From Shewanella hafniensis (GTDB taxonomy: Bacteria; Pseudomonadota; Gammaproteobacteria; Enterobacterales; Shewanellaceae), in the NCBI RefSeq assembly GCF_019655335.1, contig NZ_BPFD01000044.1, positions 1 to 40,335 of the forward strand: a stretch of DNA of 40,335 bases. The letters are read 5' to 3'. Below are positions 9,482-18,417 of this stretch, piece by piece. The notes below the pieces were generated by a model that was not told where the DNA came from, did no database searches, and was given only the letters and a program-made list of their open reading frames with translations. The position numbers were made by a program, and so were the translations under genes. Position 1 is the stretch's first letter, and each line of letters starts with the position of its first letter.

Positions 9482-9715
9482 ATGAGAAAGATTGTTTATC
9501 AAGGATTTGTCTTAACCAATAGCGAAGGACGAACCGACAGTTGGAAACTGACCATCAAAGATCAACAGCGTATCGGTTCTTTATTCGAACTGCGGCGTTT
9601 AGTGGGATACTTCTTAGAACTCGGCATATTACCCGCGACACGCTCCAGCCTGCAAGACGCGAAACAAACGCAAAATACCATGAGCAAAAACACGGTAAAA
9701 CCTAAAAGACGTTAA
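9482..9715 (+). CDS. Small conserved-type hypothetical protein, 77 aa
   Basis: A 77-residue protein starting MRKIVYQGFVLTNSEGRTDSW, followed by a mixed helix region (FELRRLVGYFLELGILP) and a basic C terminus (KPKRR). I do not recognise the family. No membrane segment or export signal is seen. It sits alone between a VNTR array and a convergent LysR gene. The protein-like composition and clear ATG favour a real gene. Confidence 0.6.
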   Translation: MRKIVYQGFVLTNSEGRTDSWKLTIKDQQRIGSLFELRRLVGYFLELGILPATRSSLQDAKQTQNTMSKNTVKPKRR

Positions 9716-9736
9716 GCATTCGTTCCCCTCGTTAAA

Positions 9737-10636
9737 TCAACGCATAGAGAATAACTCTGGCGCCTTTGACTGCATAAACTCAATAAAGACTCTGACCTTT
9801 AGCGGCTGCTGGCTGCGTTGATGATATAAAATCGAAATCCGCCTCTGCTCGCCAATCCATTCTGGCAATAATACTTTAAGTTTCCCTTCTTTAATCTGCT
9901 GTTTTACAAATAGTTCGGGACCATACAAGATCCCGCCATGGCCTAAGGTCGCCTGAATCGCACCGTGTAAATCCGTGAGGGTCAGCTTAGTTGGGCCATT
10001 AAAATAAAAAGACTCACCGCTCGGATGCTTTAAATGCCAATTAAACAGCGGCCAGACTTTTATCAGTTGATGGGCTTCAAGATCATCGGGATGCTCAAGT
10101 TTAGGTGCCTGAGCCAAATATTCTGGCGTGGCAAACAGGCAATAATCCAGCTCGCCTAAGGTACTCGACACCCAAGAAGAATCAGGCTGAGCCCCGCCGA
10201 CAATCGCCACATCTATGCCCTTGTCGATCAAATCCACTAACTCATTGCTCTGGGAAATGTGCAAACGGATATCGGGATATAGGCGGCCAAATTCATTTAA
10301 AGCTTGAATAAACACGATGGAAATAATCGAAATCGGCGCGGCAATACGCAAGGTTCCCTCGGGTTTATCGCAGCCTAAACCACTCAGTTCATCAAATTGA
10401 GCAACCACACTCTGGTAGCGTTGAAAGAGTGCCAGCCCTTCCTCCGTCAATCGTAACTTGCGGGTACTGCGCATAAAGAGCTGTTTATCGAGCTTCTCTT
10501 CCAACTTAGCTAACTTGCGGCTCACTGTGGCAATGGGCATATCAAGCTCCTTCGCCGCCTGCGAAAAACTGCCCGCATTGACTAAATGCACAAAAAGATA
10601 GACAAGTTGTAGTTCAGCGCCTAAATCATCACTCAT
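9737..10636 (-). CDS. LysR-family transcriptional regulator
   Basis: This 299-residue regulator has the N-terminal winged helix-turn-helix of the LysR family (FVHLVNAGSFSQAAKELDMPIATVSRKLAKLEEKLDKQLFMRSTRKLRLT) and a C-terminal periplasmic-binding-protein-like sensor domain (GTLRIAAPISIISIVF onward). Length is typical. The ligand is unknown. It is divergent from the AEC transporter gene, 300 bp away, and LysR proteins often control the divergent neighbour, so the transporter is the likely target. This is inference from position. Confidence 0.92.
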   Translation of the reverse strand: MSDDLGAELQLVYLFVHLVNAGSFSQAAKELDMPIATVSRKLAKLEEKLDKQLFMRSTRKLRLTEEGLALFQRYQSVVAQFDELSGLGCDKPEGTLRIAAPISIISIVFIQALNEFGRLYPDIRLHISQSNELVDLIDKGIDVAIVGGAQPDSSWVSSTLGELDYCLFATPEYLAQAPKLEHPDDLEAHQLIKVWPLFNWHLKHPSGESFYFNGPTKLTLTDLHGAIQATLGHGGILYGPELFVKQQIKEGKLKVLLPEWIGEQRRISILYHQRSQQPLKVRVFIEFMQSKAPELFSMR

Positions 10637-10936
10637 TGCATATCCTAATTCTGTTCTAGCAGCCCACTTTAGGCACTATATAAAGTCATCAACAATCACA
10701 GCGTACGCTAAGTCATTGTTTTTTTAAACATCAATTAATCCACTTATACGACCATAGCGCAATAGCCTTAGACTGAAATGATATGTTATTTTGTGGCAAG
10801 TTTTACTGCGCTGGCGCTAGTTCTGGCTCTAAAGTGACATAAAAAAGGCAAGCGCCCACATAAAATCATAGCGATAGAAGAAATGACGGTGATGGCTGAG
10901 TTTATTCAAATTAAATCGTAAGGATGAGTGAGGGAA
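10637..10936. promoter_or_regulatory. Divergent LysR / AEC transporter intergenic region
   Basis: 300 bp separate the two starts. The region is expected to hold both promoters and any LysR operator. I could not pick out a confident T-N11-A dyad or promoter boxes by eye. Confidence 0.4.
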
Positions 10937-11899
10937 ATGACCATTTTAACCCCTCTGTTTGCCGTCTTCGGGATCATGTTGCTCGGCACACTAGTGCAAA
11001 AATTAAAACTCTTGCCCGTTGATACGGACCAAGTGCTAAACCAATATGTGTACTATATTGCATTCCCCGCGATCATGCTTATTGCCCTCGCGCAGCAGCC
11101 GATTGGTAAGATTTTGCAATGGGGATTTATTGCGGGCTACAGCACGGCTATGGTGATCACTTATCTTGTCTGCCTTGGGCTCTCGCTGCTTGCTAACCCT
11201 AAACAGCATGCGGTTGCCGCTATTCGAGCCCTCAATGCTACCTTTGGTAATACCGCATTTATTGGTATTCCACTACTCATCATCCTCTTTCCGCAGCAGC
11301 AAAGCGCCTTAGTCGCCGCTGCGATTGCCAGCTTATTATCCGTGCTGATGTTTGCCGTCGCCTTAGTCTCGATGGAACTGGCCACAAACACACAAAGACA
11401 ACACCACGCCTTAGTCATAATGGCGATGGCGGTCGGTAAAAACCCTATCGTTATTGGTAGCTTAATTGGTGTCAGCATTTCGGCGCTAGAGATAAAACTA
11501 CCTTCTGGGCTGGCGCTAATGATCCAGCAAATTGGCAATACCTCAAGCCCCTGCGCCCTATTTGCTATCGGCATGGTACTCGCCAAAGCGATGCGCTACC
11601 AGAAAGATAGCAGCGTATTTAGCCCCAAGAATTTTATCGAACTGAGCCTTATCAACCTCTTCAAGCTGGCTATCCAACCGGCACTCGTCTACTTTATGCT
11701 TAACCGTTTTGGAGTCAGTGGTGACTACCTGATCATGGGCGTGATCTTGAGCGCACTGCCCACAGCCGCTAGCGTGTACTTACTCGCCCAGCGTTATAAT
11801 ACTCAGGCTTCAACCAGTGCTCAGGGCATTCTATTTGGCACCTTAGTTACTTTCTTTAGTTTGCCTATCTTAGAAAGCTTAGTAAGAACCCACGCATAA
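10937..11899 (+). CDS. AEC (auxin efflux carrier) family transporter
   Basis: This 320-residue protein is composed of about ten hydrophobic helices in two halves, as in the AEC/bile-acid-arsenite-riboflavin transporter superfamily. Recognisable blocks include LNQYVYYIAFPAIMLIALAQ near the N terminus and ALNATFGNTAFIGIPLLIILFP in the fourth-helix region. Related bacterial proteins export or import small organic anions such as malate, but the substrate here is unknown. The ATG at 10937 is chosen over an in-frame GTG at 10928 because a GAGGGA sequence lies directly upstream and the homologous start is MTILTPLF-like. Confidence 0.88.
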   Translation: MTILTPLFAVFGIMLLGTLVQKLKLLPVDTDQVLNQYVYYIAFPAIMLIALAQQPIGKILQWGFIAGYSTAMVITYLVCLGLSLLANPKQHAVAAIRALNATFGNTAFIGIPLLIILFPQQQSALVAAAIASLLSVLMFAVALVSMELATNTQRQHHALVIMAMAVGKNPIVIGSLIGVSISALEIKLPSGLALMIQQIGNTSSPCALFAIGMVLAKAMRYQKDSSVFSPKNFIELSLINLFKLAIQPALVYFMLNRFGVSGDYLIMGVILSALPTAASVYLLAQRYNTQASTSAQGILFGTLVTFFSLPILESLVRTHA

Positions 11900-11957
11900 T
11901 CAGTTAATTAAAAATATTTACTGCCAATAATGCCGATTATTTACCCAAGCCACTTTA

Positions 11958-11973
11958 CTGTATATAAAATCAG
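11958..11973 (+). promoter_or_regulatory. LexA (SOS) box 1 upstream of recN
   Basis: The sequence ctgtatataaaatcag fits CTG-N10-CAG with an AT-rich core. It lies 54 bp before the recN start and is nearly the same as the E. coli recN operator. Confidence 0.9.
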
Positions 11974-11979
11974 TATATA

Positions 11980-11995
11980 CTGTTTATCAATACAG
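11980..11995 (+). promoter_or_regulatory. LexA (SOS) box 2 upstream of recN
   Basis: The sequence ctgtttatcaatacag fits CTG-N10-CAG. It starts 22 bp after box 1, that is two helical turns, which would put two LexA dimers on the same face. Double boxes are characteristic of tightly repressed SOS genes such as recN. Confidence 0.9.
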
Positions 11996-12027
11996 TGGTT
12001 TGGTAAGTTTTTCGACAGGAATTCACT

Positions 12028-13686
12028 ATGCTTTGCCAACTCAGCATTAATAACTTCGCTATCGTCCGTTTTTTAGAACTGGATTTTCGCCCCGGTATGA
12101 CCAGCATCACAGGTGAAACCGGTGCAGGTAAATCGATCGCCATCGATGCGTTAGGCCTGTGCCTAGGCAATCGCGCCGATGCCAGCAGTGTTCGCCCAGG
12201 AGCCAATAAAACCGAGGTCAGCGCCCGCTTTTCCTTGGATGATATTCCACTGGCAAAACGTTGGTTAGAAGATAACGATCTTGAACTCGATGATGAGTGT
12301 ATCCTACGTCGAACTATTGGTAGCGATGGCCGTTCACGCGCCTATATCAATGGGAATCCAGTGCCGCTGACGCAACTCAAATTACTGGGTCAGTTGCTCA
12401 TCGGTATTCACGGCCAACATGCGCACCATGCAATGTTAAAAAGTGAACACCAACTCACCCTGCTCGACAGTTATGCCAACCACAGATTGCTTATCGATAC
12501 GGTTGCCGCCAGTTTTCAACGCTGCAAACAAATTGAGGCCGATCTAAAACAGCTTGAAGCCTCCCAACATGAACGTATTGCCCGTAAGCAATTAGTGCAA
12601 TATCAAGTAGAAGAACTCGATGAGTTTGATCTTAAAGTCGATGAGTTCGATGAAATTGAGCAAGAGCACAAACGTCTGGCCAATGGCACTGAGTTGATTG
12701 ATACCTGTCAGGCGAGTCTAGATATACTCACTGAGGGCGAAGAAAACAACATAGAGTCACTGCTCAACCGAGTGGTTTCCCTCGCCGAAGATCTGCAAAG
12801 CTACGATCCTGCATTAAGCAATATCAACACTATGCTCAATGATGCATTAATCCAAGTGCAAGAAAGCGCAGGCGAATTACAGCACTATTTGAGTAAGCTT
12901 GAACTCGATCCAACCCATTTCGCCTATTTAGAAGAACGGCTATCAAAAGCCATGCAACTGGCGCGTAAGCACCATGTCAGCCCAAATAAACTGGCCGAAC
13001 ATCATTTAGCATTAAAGGCAGAACTGAGCACCTTAGACAGTGACGAAAGCAAGCTCGAAGAAATTCAATTGCAGGTCGATGCCAGCAGAGCCGCTTACCT
13101 TAGCAACGCACAAAAGCTCAGTCAAAGCCGCGCTCGATATGCCAAAGAACTCGACAAACTCGTGACTCAGTCAATCCACGAACTGAATATGCCAAAGGGT
13201 AAATTTACTATCGAAGTCAATTTCAACCCAGAGCAAATGTCAGCCAATGGCAGTGACAATATCGAATTTATGGTCACCACTAACCCTGGCCAACCCTTGC
13301 AACCGATTTCGAAAGTCGCATCTGGCGGTGAACTTTCACGGATAGGCTTAGGTATCCAAGTGATTACCGCGAAGAAAGTTGCCACGCCGACATTAATTTT
13401 CGATGAGGTGGATGTCGGGATTTCCGGACCCACCGCCGCAGTGGTGGGCCGCATGTTACGTAGCTTAGGGGAATCGACCCAAGTACTGTGCGTGACTCAC
13501 TTGCCGCAAGTTGCGGGCAATGGTCATCAACACATGTTCGTCGATAAATTTAATAAGGCGGGCAGTACTGAGACCACGATGAAGTCGCTCGATCGTGAGC
13601 AACGCATTCAAGAGCTGGCAAGGCTGTTAGGTGGCGATACTATCACCAGCAATACCCTAGCGAACGCAAGGGAACTGCTGCAATAG
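12028..13686 (+). CDS. recN: RecN, DNA double-strand break repair SMC-like ATPase
   Basis: The 552-residue protein is an SMC-related ATPase acting in recombinational repair of double-strand breaks. Walker A is GETGAGKSI near residue 35, the middle carries long coiled-coil helices, and the C-terminal part has the ABC signature VASGGELSRIGL and Walker B TLIFDEVDVGISG, followed by THLPQVAGNGHQH. The length matches the family. The ATG at 12028 has AGGA upstream. Two LexA boxes in front show SOS control. Confidence 0.97.
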   Translation: MLCQLSINNFAIVRFLELDFRPGMTSITGETGAGKSIAIDALGLCLGNRADASSVRPGANKTEVSARFSLDDIPLAKRWLEDNDLELDDECILRRTIGSDGRSRAYINGNPVPLTQLKLLGQLLIGIHGQHAHHAMLKSEHQLTLLDSYANHRLLIDTVAASFQRCKQIEADLKQLEASQHERIARKQLVQYQVEELDEFDLKVDEFDEIEQEHKRLANGTELIDTCQASLDILTEGEENNIESLLNRVVSLAEDLQSYDPALSNINTMLNDALIQVQESAGELQHYLSKLELDPTHFAYLEERLSKAMQLARKHHVSPNKLAEHHLALKAELSTLDSDESKLEEIQLQVDASRAAYLSNAQKLSQSRARYAKELDKLVTQSIHELNMPKGKFTIEVNFNPEQMSANGSDNIEFMVTTNPGQPLQPISKVASGGELSRIGLGIQVITAKKVATPTLIFDEVDVGISGPTAAVVGRMLRSLGESTQVLCVTHLPQVAGNGHQHMFVDKFNKAGSTETTMKSLDREQRIQELARLLGGDTITSNTLANARELLQ

Positions 13687-13701
13687 TAGAATCAAACAGA
13701 A

Positions 13702-13728
13702 AAGGGATAAGCAGCGAATCCCTTCAAT
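13702..13728 (-). terminator. Weak hairpin between convergent recN and pgpA
   Basis: Aagggat and atccctt arms enclose about 9 nt just after the recN stop. On the minus strand the stem is followed by TTTTC, so it could end transcripts coming from pgpA. The short stem keeps the call tentative. Confidence 0.35.
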
Positions 13729-13829
13729 CAAGCTTCAATCAGAAAAATGCAAAATCAAGAGTAAGGGTTAGTTGTTGCCCATGTTAACTAACAAGTTAAA
13801 TTAGCTATCATGTCAGACTAGCGAAAATG

Positions 13830-14330
13830 TTAGCTAACACACCAGACTAGCCCTTGCAGAGAAATAAACGAAAACACGCCCGCTAACACATCGTCAATCA
13901 TAATGCCAAAGCCACCATGAACTTTGGCATCGAGCCACCGAATAGGCCAAGGTTTGATGATGTCGAAAAAGCGAAATAAACCAAAGCCCACTAACAACCA
14001 ACCCCAACCACTTGGTGCCGCTAGCATAGTGATCAGTAGCCCAACCACTTCATCCCACACAATAGCACCGTGATCGTGAACCCCCATGTCTTGCGCCGCT
14101 TTACCACAGATATAGAATCCTGCGAATACACCCACTAAAGTTAAGCCGATATACCAAGCAAGTGGTAAGGGCGCCATCAATAAATAGAGGGGAATAGCAG
14201 CTAAGGTACCAAAGGTTCCGGGCGCTTTAGCGGCGAGTCCGCTACCAAATCCAAGTGCCAAAAAGTGGACAGGATTTTTTAATGACAGGCGCGTTAGCAC
14301 CTGATCCTTTGACAACCATTTCATTAACAT
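13830..14330 (-). CDS. pgpA: PgpA, phosphatidylglycerophosphatase A
   Basis: This 166-residue inner-membrane enzyme removes the phosphate from phosphatidylglycerol phosphate. It shows the family core LGFGSGLAAKAPGTFGTLAAIPLY, the acidic IVWDEVVGLLITML segment, FRFFDIIKPWPIRWLD, and GGFGIMIDDVLAGVFS, with several hydrophobic helices. It begins 9 bp downstream of the thiL stop codon and is the last gene of the nusB-thiL-pgpA run, as in E. coli. Confidence 0.95.
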   Translation of the reverse strand: MLMKWLSKDQVLTRLSLKNPVHFLALGFGSGLAAKAPGTFGTLAAIPLYLLMAPLPLAWYIGLTLVGVFAGFYICGKAAQDMGVHDHGAIVWDEVVGLLITMLAAPSGWGWLLVGFGLFRFFDIIKPWPIRWLDAKVHGGFGIMIDDVLAGVFSFISLQGLVWCVS

Positions 14331-14339
14331 GCTCTTAGC

Positions 14340-15311
14340 TTAAAAGTGCTCGAAACCGTGATAAGGCGGTGTAAACGGCTCGCCATTGAGTTGCAACTTG
14401 AGCTTACTGCCCGCACAAATTTGTCCAACACGAACAAACTTTGCTCCTGCATGGCTCAAGGCAGTTTCCAGTGCGCCTTTTTGCGCCTCAGGAACGGTGA
14501 ACAGCAATTCGTAATCTTCGCCCCCTGTCAGCGCATAACCTAAAGCACTTTCCTCGCTGACGGTATCTTGCATCGCGCGTGACAGCGGGATGCAATTAAC
14601 ATCGACAACCGCACCGACTGCCGAAGCCTTAAGCACATGACCGATATCCGAGATAAACCCGTCGGAAAGATCGATTGCGCTGGAGGCAAGCGAGCGCAAA
14701 GCTTGGCCGGCTAAGACTCTTGGTGTTGGACGATAATGGCGATTAATCAGGAATTCTTTATGTTCGGCTCTGGCTTGCTGCGCACCGCGAATGATATCCA
14801 GGCCTAAGGCCGAATCTCCGAGCGTGCCCGTGACATAAATCCAATCACCGGCTTTAGCACCATGACGCGTGAGGGCCTTCCCCTGTGGGACTTGGCCGTG
14901 CACTGTGATATTAATCGCCCGTGGGCCACGCGTCGTATCGCCGCCAATTAAGGCAATGCCGTAGTAATCGGCCGCTTCAAATAAACCTTCGCTAAAACCA
15001 CTGAGCCAAGTTTCATCGACTGCGGGTAACGTCAAGGCAAGCGTCATCCACGCAGGTTCAGCACCCATGGCAGCCAGATCAGATAAATTTACCGCTAAGG
15101 CTTTGTAACCTAAGGCAGCAGGAGGCATATCGGGGAAGAAGTGGACATTTTCGACTAAGGTGTCACAGGAGATAGCAATCGACTTGTTTTCTGCGGGTTG
15201 CACTAAAGCGCAATCGTCACCGATGCCAAGCTTCACATCACGGCGAGTGGGGCCGCGGTTGCTAAAATAACATTCAATTAATTGGAATTCTTTCACTGTA
15301 CAGTTTGGCAC
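14340..15311 (-). CDS. thiL: ThiL, thiamine-monophosphate kinase
   Basis: The enzyme makes thiamine diphosphate from thiamine phosphate and ATP. The 323-residue frame has the N-terminal GIGDDCALVQP, SCDTLVENVHFF, AVNLSDLAAMGAEPAW and LIGGDTTRGP blocks, and the C-terminal IDLSDGFISDIGHVL and ALTGGEDYELLF. Both plausible starts are GTG (15311, or VKEF at 15296); neither has a strong ribosome-binding site, so the exact N terminus is uncertain. It lies 63 bp beyond nusB with an intrinsic terminator between. Confidence 0.95.
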   Translation of the reverse strand: MPNCTVKEFQLIECYFSNRGPTRRDVKLGIGDDCALVQPAENKSIAISCDTLVENVHFFPDMPPAALGYKALAVNLSDLAAMGAEPAWMTLALTLPAVDETWLSGFSEGLFEAADYYGIALIGGDTTRGPRAINITVHGQVPQGKALTRHGAKAGDWIYVTGTLGDSALGLDIIRGAQQARAEHKEFLINRHYRPTPRVLAGQALRSLASSAIDLSDGFISDIGHVLKASAVGAVVDVNCIPLSRAMQDTVSEESALGYALTGGEDYELLFTVPEAQKGALETALSHAGAKFVRVGQICAGSKLKLQLNGEPFTPPYHGFEHF

Positions 15312-15340
15312 GACTTACATCGGCCACCTTTGTTAGCAAT

Positions 15341-15367
15341 GAAAAACGGTATCCTAAGATACCGTTT
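15341..15367 (-). terminator. Intrinsic terminator between nusB and thiL
   Basis: A perfect 10-bp stem, aaacggtatc (15344-15353) with gataccgttt (15358-15367), has a 4-nt loop and runs on the minus strand into TTTTTC. It would end, or attenuate, the rib-nusB transcript before thiL. Confidence 0.75.
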
Positions 15368-15374
15368 GTCTTTA

Positions 15375-15779
15375 TTACTTGCGTGCAACCAGTTTGTCGA
15401 GCAGTCCGTTCACAAACTTATGACTCTCGTCCGCACCGAAAGCTTTTGCCAACTCAATCGCTTCGTTAATCGCGACCTTGTAGGGCACATCTTTACGGAA
15501 AGTCAGCTCATAGGTCGCTAAACGAACTATGGCTTTCTCAACTGGAGACACCTCATCAATCGGGCGTTCCAGATGCGGGATGATCAGCTCATCCAATTGG
15601 GTTTTCTTCGTTGCAACGCCTGAAAATAGCTCACGAAAATAAGCTACATCAACACCGTCGAGACTTTGTTCAGTTAAAAACTCATGCTCGACATCGGCAA
15701 TATTATTCCCGCTTAGTTGCCATGAATAGATGGCTTGAACGGCTAAACGGCGGGCCTTGCGGCGCTCAGAAGGCTTCAT
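15375..15779 (-). CDS. nusB: NusB, transcription antitermination protein
   Basis: This 134-residue all-helical RNA-binding protein works with NusE (S10) at boxA sites in rRNA operons. The N terminus [23 protein letters not shown] and the C-terminal [28 protein letters not shown] are characteristic. It follows ribH at 11 bp spacing, the usual ribH-nusB pairing, and is followed by a hairpin terminator. Confidence 0.96.
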
Positions 15780-15790
15780 TATTTTTCCTA

Positions 15791-16270
15791 CTATAACAAC
15801 TGTTGTTCAAGTTCTTGCAGAACATTGACCATTTCAAGCAGGCTTAAAGCAGCTTCGCCGCCTTTGTTACCCGCTTTGGTACCTGAACGTTCAATCGCTT
15901 GTTCAATGGTATCAGTGGTCAAAACACCGAAAGCAACAGGCAGATCAAATTCTAAAGCAACTTGAGCTAGACCTTTATTACATTCGCCTGCAACAAAATC
16001 AAAATGAGGAGTACCACCACGGATCACCGCACCTAATGCGATAATACCGTCGAATTTACCACTGGCAGCTACGCGACGCGCAGCTAGCGGCAACTCAACC
16101 GCACCTGGTACACGGACAACAGTGATATTGTCGTCGCTGACTTGGCCAAAACGTTTCAGCGTGTCAAGTGCACCTTCAAGCAAGCTCTCAACTAAAAAGC
16201 TGTTGAAACGCGAAATTACAATCGCAACTTTGGCATTTTTCGCTTCGATATTACCTTGAACTACGTTCAT
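15791..16270 (-). CDS. ribH: RibH, 6,7-dimethyl-8-ribityllumazine synthase
   Basis: The 159-residue enzyme condenses 5-amino-6-ribitylaminouracil with 3,4-dihydroxy-2-butanone 4-phosphate to give the riboflavin precursor. Family motifs are [29 protein letters not shown], the catalytic-histidine region [15 protein letters not shown], and [17 protein letters not shown]. It lies 130 bp downstream of ribBX on the same strand and is closely followed by nusB. Confidence 0.96.
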
Positions 16271-16400
16271 TATCTTACCTAATTTAGCTAAAGCACCCAG
16301 CTCGGGGCGAAAAGTGGCGACATGATATCACAGCCAATTGCCCAGAGCCCTATGCAAATTATCAGAAATTGTTAATTTTACTTTAGTGTAACTTTGGATT

Positions 16401-17504
16401 TCAGTCTGCCACATACTCAGTCACTTCAAGGCCAAAGCCCGAAAGTGAATGATAACGTTTAGGCGAGCTGAGTAAGCGCATCTTAGTCACGCCAAGGCTG
16501 GCGAGGATTTGCGACCCCACACCCACACGGCGCGACGTCCCCTGCCATTTTGCAGAAGCAGGCGCTTGGCCTTGATCTTCAGCTTCAAAGGCTTTCACCT
16601 TAGAGAGGATTTCACAGGGATGTTCTTGATTCCCGAGTAAAACCAATACACCACCTTCTGCAGAAATACGCTCCATCGCTTTTTCGAGTGGCCAGCTGCG
16701 TTGCTGATCACGCTCTGAGTGGAGTAAATCGTTGAAGGTATTTTGCAAATGCACGCGTACCAAACAATCACTCTTCACCTCGCCTTTGACTAAGGCAAAG
16801 TGCAGTTGATTGTCGATAGTGTCTCTGAAGGTCACCATGTCGAACTCGCCGAAACGGGTCGGTAGTTTGCATTTAGCTTCACGCACAACCGTAGTTTCTT
16901 TGGTGTTGCGATACTCGATTAATGCGGCGATAGTGCCGATTTTGATGCCGTGCAACTCAGAGAAAATCTCTAAATCAGGGCGACGTGCCATAGTGCCGTC
17001 TTCATTCAAAATTTCAACGATAACGCCCGATGGCTCAAGCCCCGCAAGACGGGCTAAATCACAACCCGCTTCAGTGTGGCCCGCGCGGGTTAATACGCCG
17101 CCGTCCTGCGCCATTAACGGGAAGATATGCCCAGGTTGAACTAAATCAGACGCTTTAGCCTCTTTAGCCACGGCCGCTTTTACCGTTACCGCGCGGTCGT
17201 GGGCCGAAATACCGGTAGTCACGCCTTCGGCTGCTTCAATAGAAACCGTAAAGTTAGTCGAGAACTGGGCGTTGTTATTCGTCACCATTAAGGGTAGGTT
17301 TAACTGCTGGCAACGGGCTTTAGTCATAGTCTGGCAAATAAGCCCACGGCCATATTTCGCCATAAAGTTAATCGCTTCTGGCGTTACCATTTCGGCCGCC
17401 ATGATCAAATCACCTTCGTTTTCTCTGTCTTCGTCATCCATCAAAATAACCATTTTGCCTTGACGAATATCTTCGATGATCTCTTCTATACTGTGCAGCG
17501 CCAT
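16401..17504 (-). CDS. ribBA: RibBX-type 3,4-dihydroxy-2-butanone-4-phosphate synthase with degenerate GTP cyclohydrolase II-like domain
   Basis: The N-terminal domain (about residues 1-200) is an intact Rib[25 protein letters not shown], and the [13 protein letters not shown] block. It converts ribulose 5-phosphate to the four-carbon unit of riboflavin. The C-terminal domain has the GTP cyclohydrolase II fold but lacks the three zinc cysteines: where RibA has HSEC and CDC, this protein reads [20 protein letters not shown]. It therefore cannot be expected to open GTP, and a separate ribA should exist elsewhere. This matches the RibBX variant described in Shewanella and other proteobacteria. 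It sits between ribE and ribH in the riboflavin block; 367 residues. Confidence 0.92.
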   Translation of the reverse strand: MALHSIEEIIEDIRQGKMVILMDDEDRENEGDLIMAAEMVTPEAINFMAKYGRGLICQTMTKARCQQLNLPLMVTNNNAQFSTNFTVSIEAAEGVTTGISAHDRAVTVKAAVAKEAKASDLVQPGHIFPLMAQDGGVLTRAGHTEAGCDLARLAGLEPSGVIVEILNEDGTMARRPDLEIFSELHGIKIGTIAALIEYRNTKETTVVREAKCKLPTRFGEFDMVTFRDTIDNQLHFALVKGEVKSDCLVRVHLQNTFNDLLHSERDQQRSWPLEKAMERISAEGGVLVLLGNQEHPCEILSKVKAFEAEDQGQAPASAKWQGTSRRVGVGSQILASLGVTKMRLLSSPKRYHSLSGFGLEVTEYVAD

Positions 17505-17570
17505 TGTAGGACCTTATGATTTTGCTGTTGTTATGAAATTCTATACCTTAGCAGTACGATTACCAGTGCA

Positions 17571-18227
17571 CTAACGCACAAAGCCGGCACGGGCTAACAT
17601 TTCCATGGTGACACCACCGCTCTTGCTGTCTTTGCCATCATAATTCATCAAGCGTTCAAGATAACGGGCGATTAAATCCACTTCGATATTCACCTTATCG
17701 CCCGCTTGCAGGTCGATTAACGTGGTTTCACCTGCGGTATGCGGCACTATGGTCAGGCGGAATCGACTACCGTCCACTTCGTTAACCGTCAAACTCACGC
17801 CATCAATGGTGATGGAACCTTTATGGGCAATGTAACGCCCAAGCTCTTCGGGGGCGGCTAACCAAAACTCGATGGCTTGACCACGCACTAAGCGTTGCTC
17901 AACCATAGCAATACCGTCAACATGGCCGCTGACCATGTGCCCGCCTAAACGTGTGGTTGGGGTAACGGCTTTTTCAAGATTTACCTTAGTGCCCACTTTG
18001 TAGTTAGCAAAGCCAGTTAGACTCACGGTTTCGGCAGAAACATCGGCCACATAACCGTCGGCTAATTGCTGCACAACCGTTAAACACACACCGTTGGTGG
18101 CAATACTGTCGCCTAAACGCACATCGTTTAAATCCAGTTTGCCGCTCGCCACGGTCAAACGAATATCATCGCCCTTGCGTTCAAGCTTTCGCAGGGTGCC
18201 AACGGCTTCAATAATCCCAGTAAACAT
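17571..18227 (-). CDS. ribE: Riboflavin synthase, alpha subunit
   Basis: This 218-residue enzyme dismutates two molecules of 6,7-dimethyl-8-ribityllumazine into riboflavin. It has the internal two-fold repeat of the family: N-terminal MFTGIIEAVGTLRKLER and GDSIATNGVCLTV, then GHMVSGHVDG, and the second barrel IAHKGSITIDGVSLTVNEV. It lies between ribD and ribBX. The 113-bp gap to ribD is filled by a roughly 60-bp tandem repeat that begins inside ribD. Confidence 0.96.
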   Translation of the reverse strand: MFTGIIEAVGTLRKLERKGDDIRLTVASGKLDLNDVRLGDSIATNGVCLTVVQQLADGYVADVSAETVSLTGFANYKVGTKVNLEKAVTPTTRLGGHMVSGHVDGIAMVEQRLVRGQAIEFWLAAPEELGRYIAHKGSITIDGVSLTVNEVDGSRFRLTIVPHTAGETTLIDLQAGDKVNIEVDLIARYLERLMNYDGKDSKSGGVTMEMLARAGFVR

Positions 18228-18244
18228 GGTTAACTCACTTATTC

Positions 18245-18417
18245 GATAAAGAAGTAATAAGGCATAAGACTCAAGGTTTAACGGTTATCTTGCCCTAATT
18301 AAATAAAGAAGTATCAAGCATAACGCTCAAGGTTAAACGGTTATCTGCTCCAATTCGATTTAGATAAAGAGGTATCAGGCTTAACGCTCAAGATTAAACG
18401 GGTATCTGGCCCTAATT
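18245..18417. repeat. About 60-bp tandem repeat, three diverged copies, reaching into the 3' end of ribD
   Basis: Copies begin at about 18245, 18302 and 18363, each starting gataaagaag-like and ending ccctaatt or ccaatt, with a shared core ggtt-aacggttatct. The last copy encodes the RibD residues LGPDTRLILSVKPDTSL. The middle copy read in another frame gives IGADNRLTLSVMLDTSL, so the copies are duplications of the ribD 3' end. The ribD stop codon now lies inside the middle copy. Confidence 0.85.
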
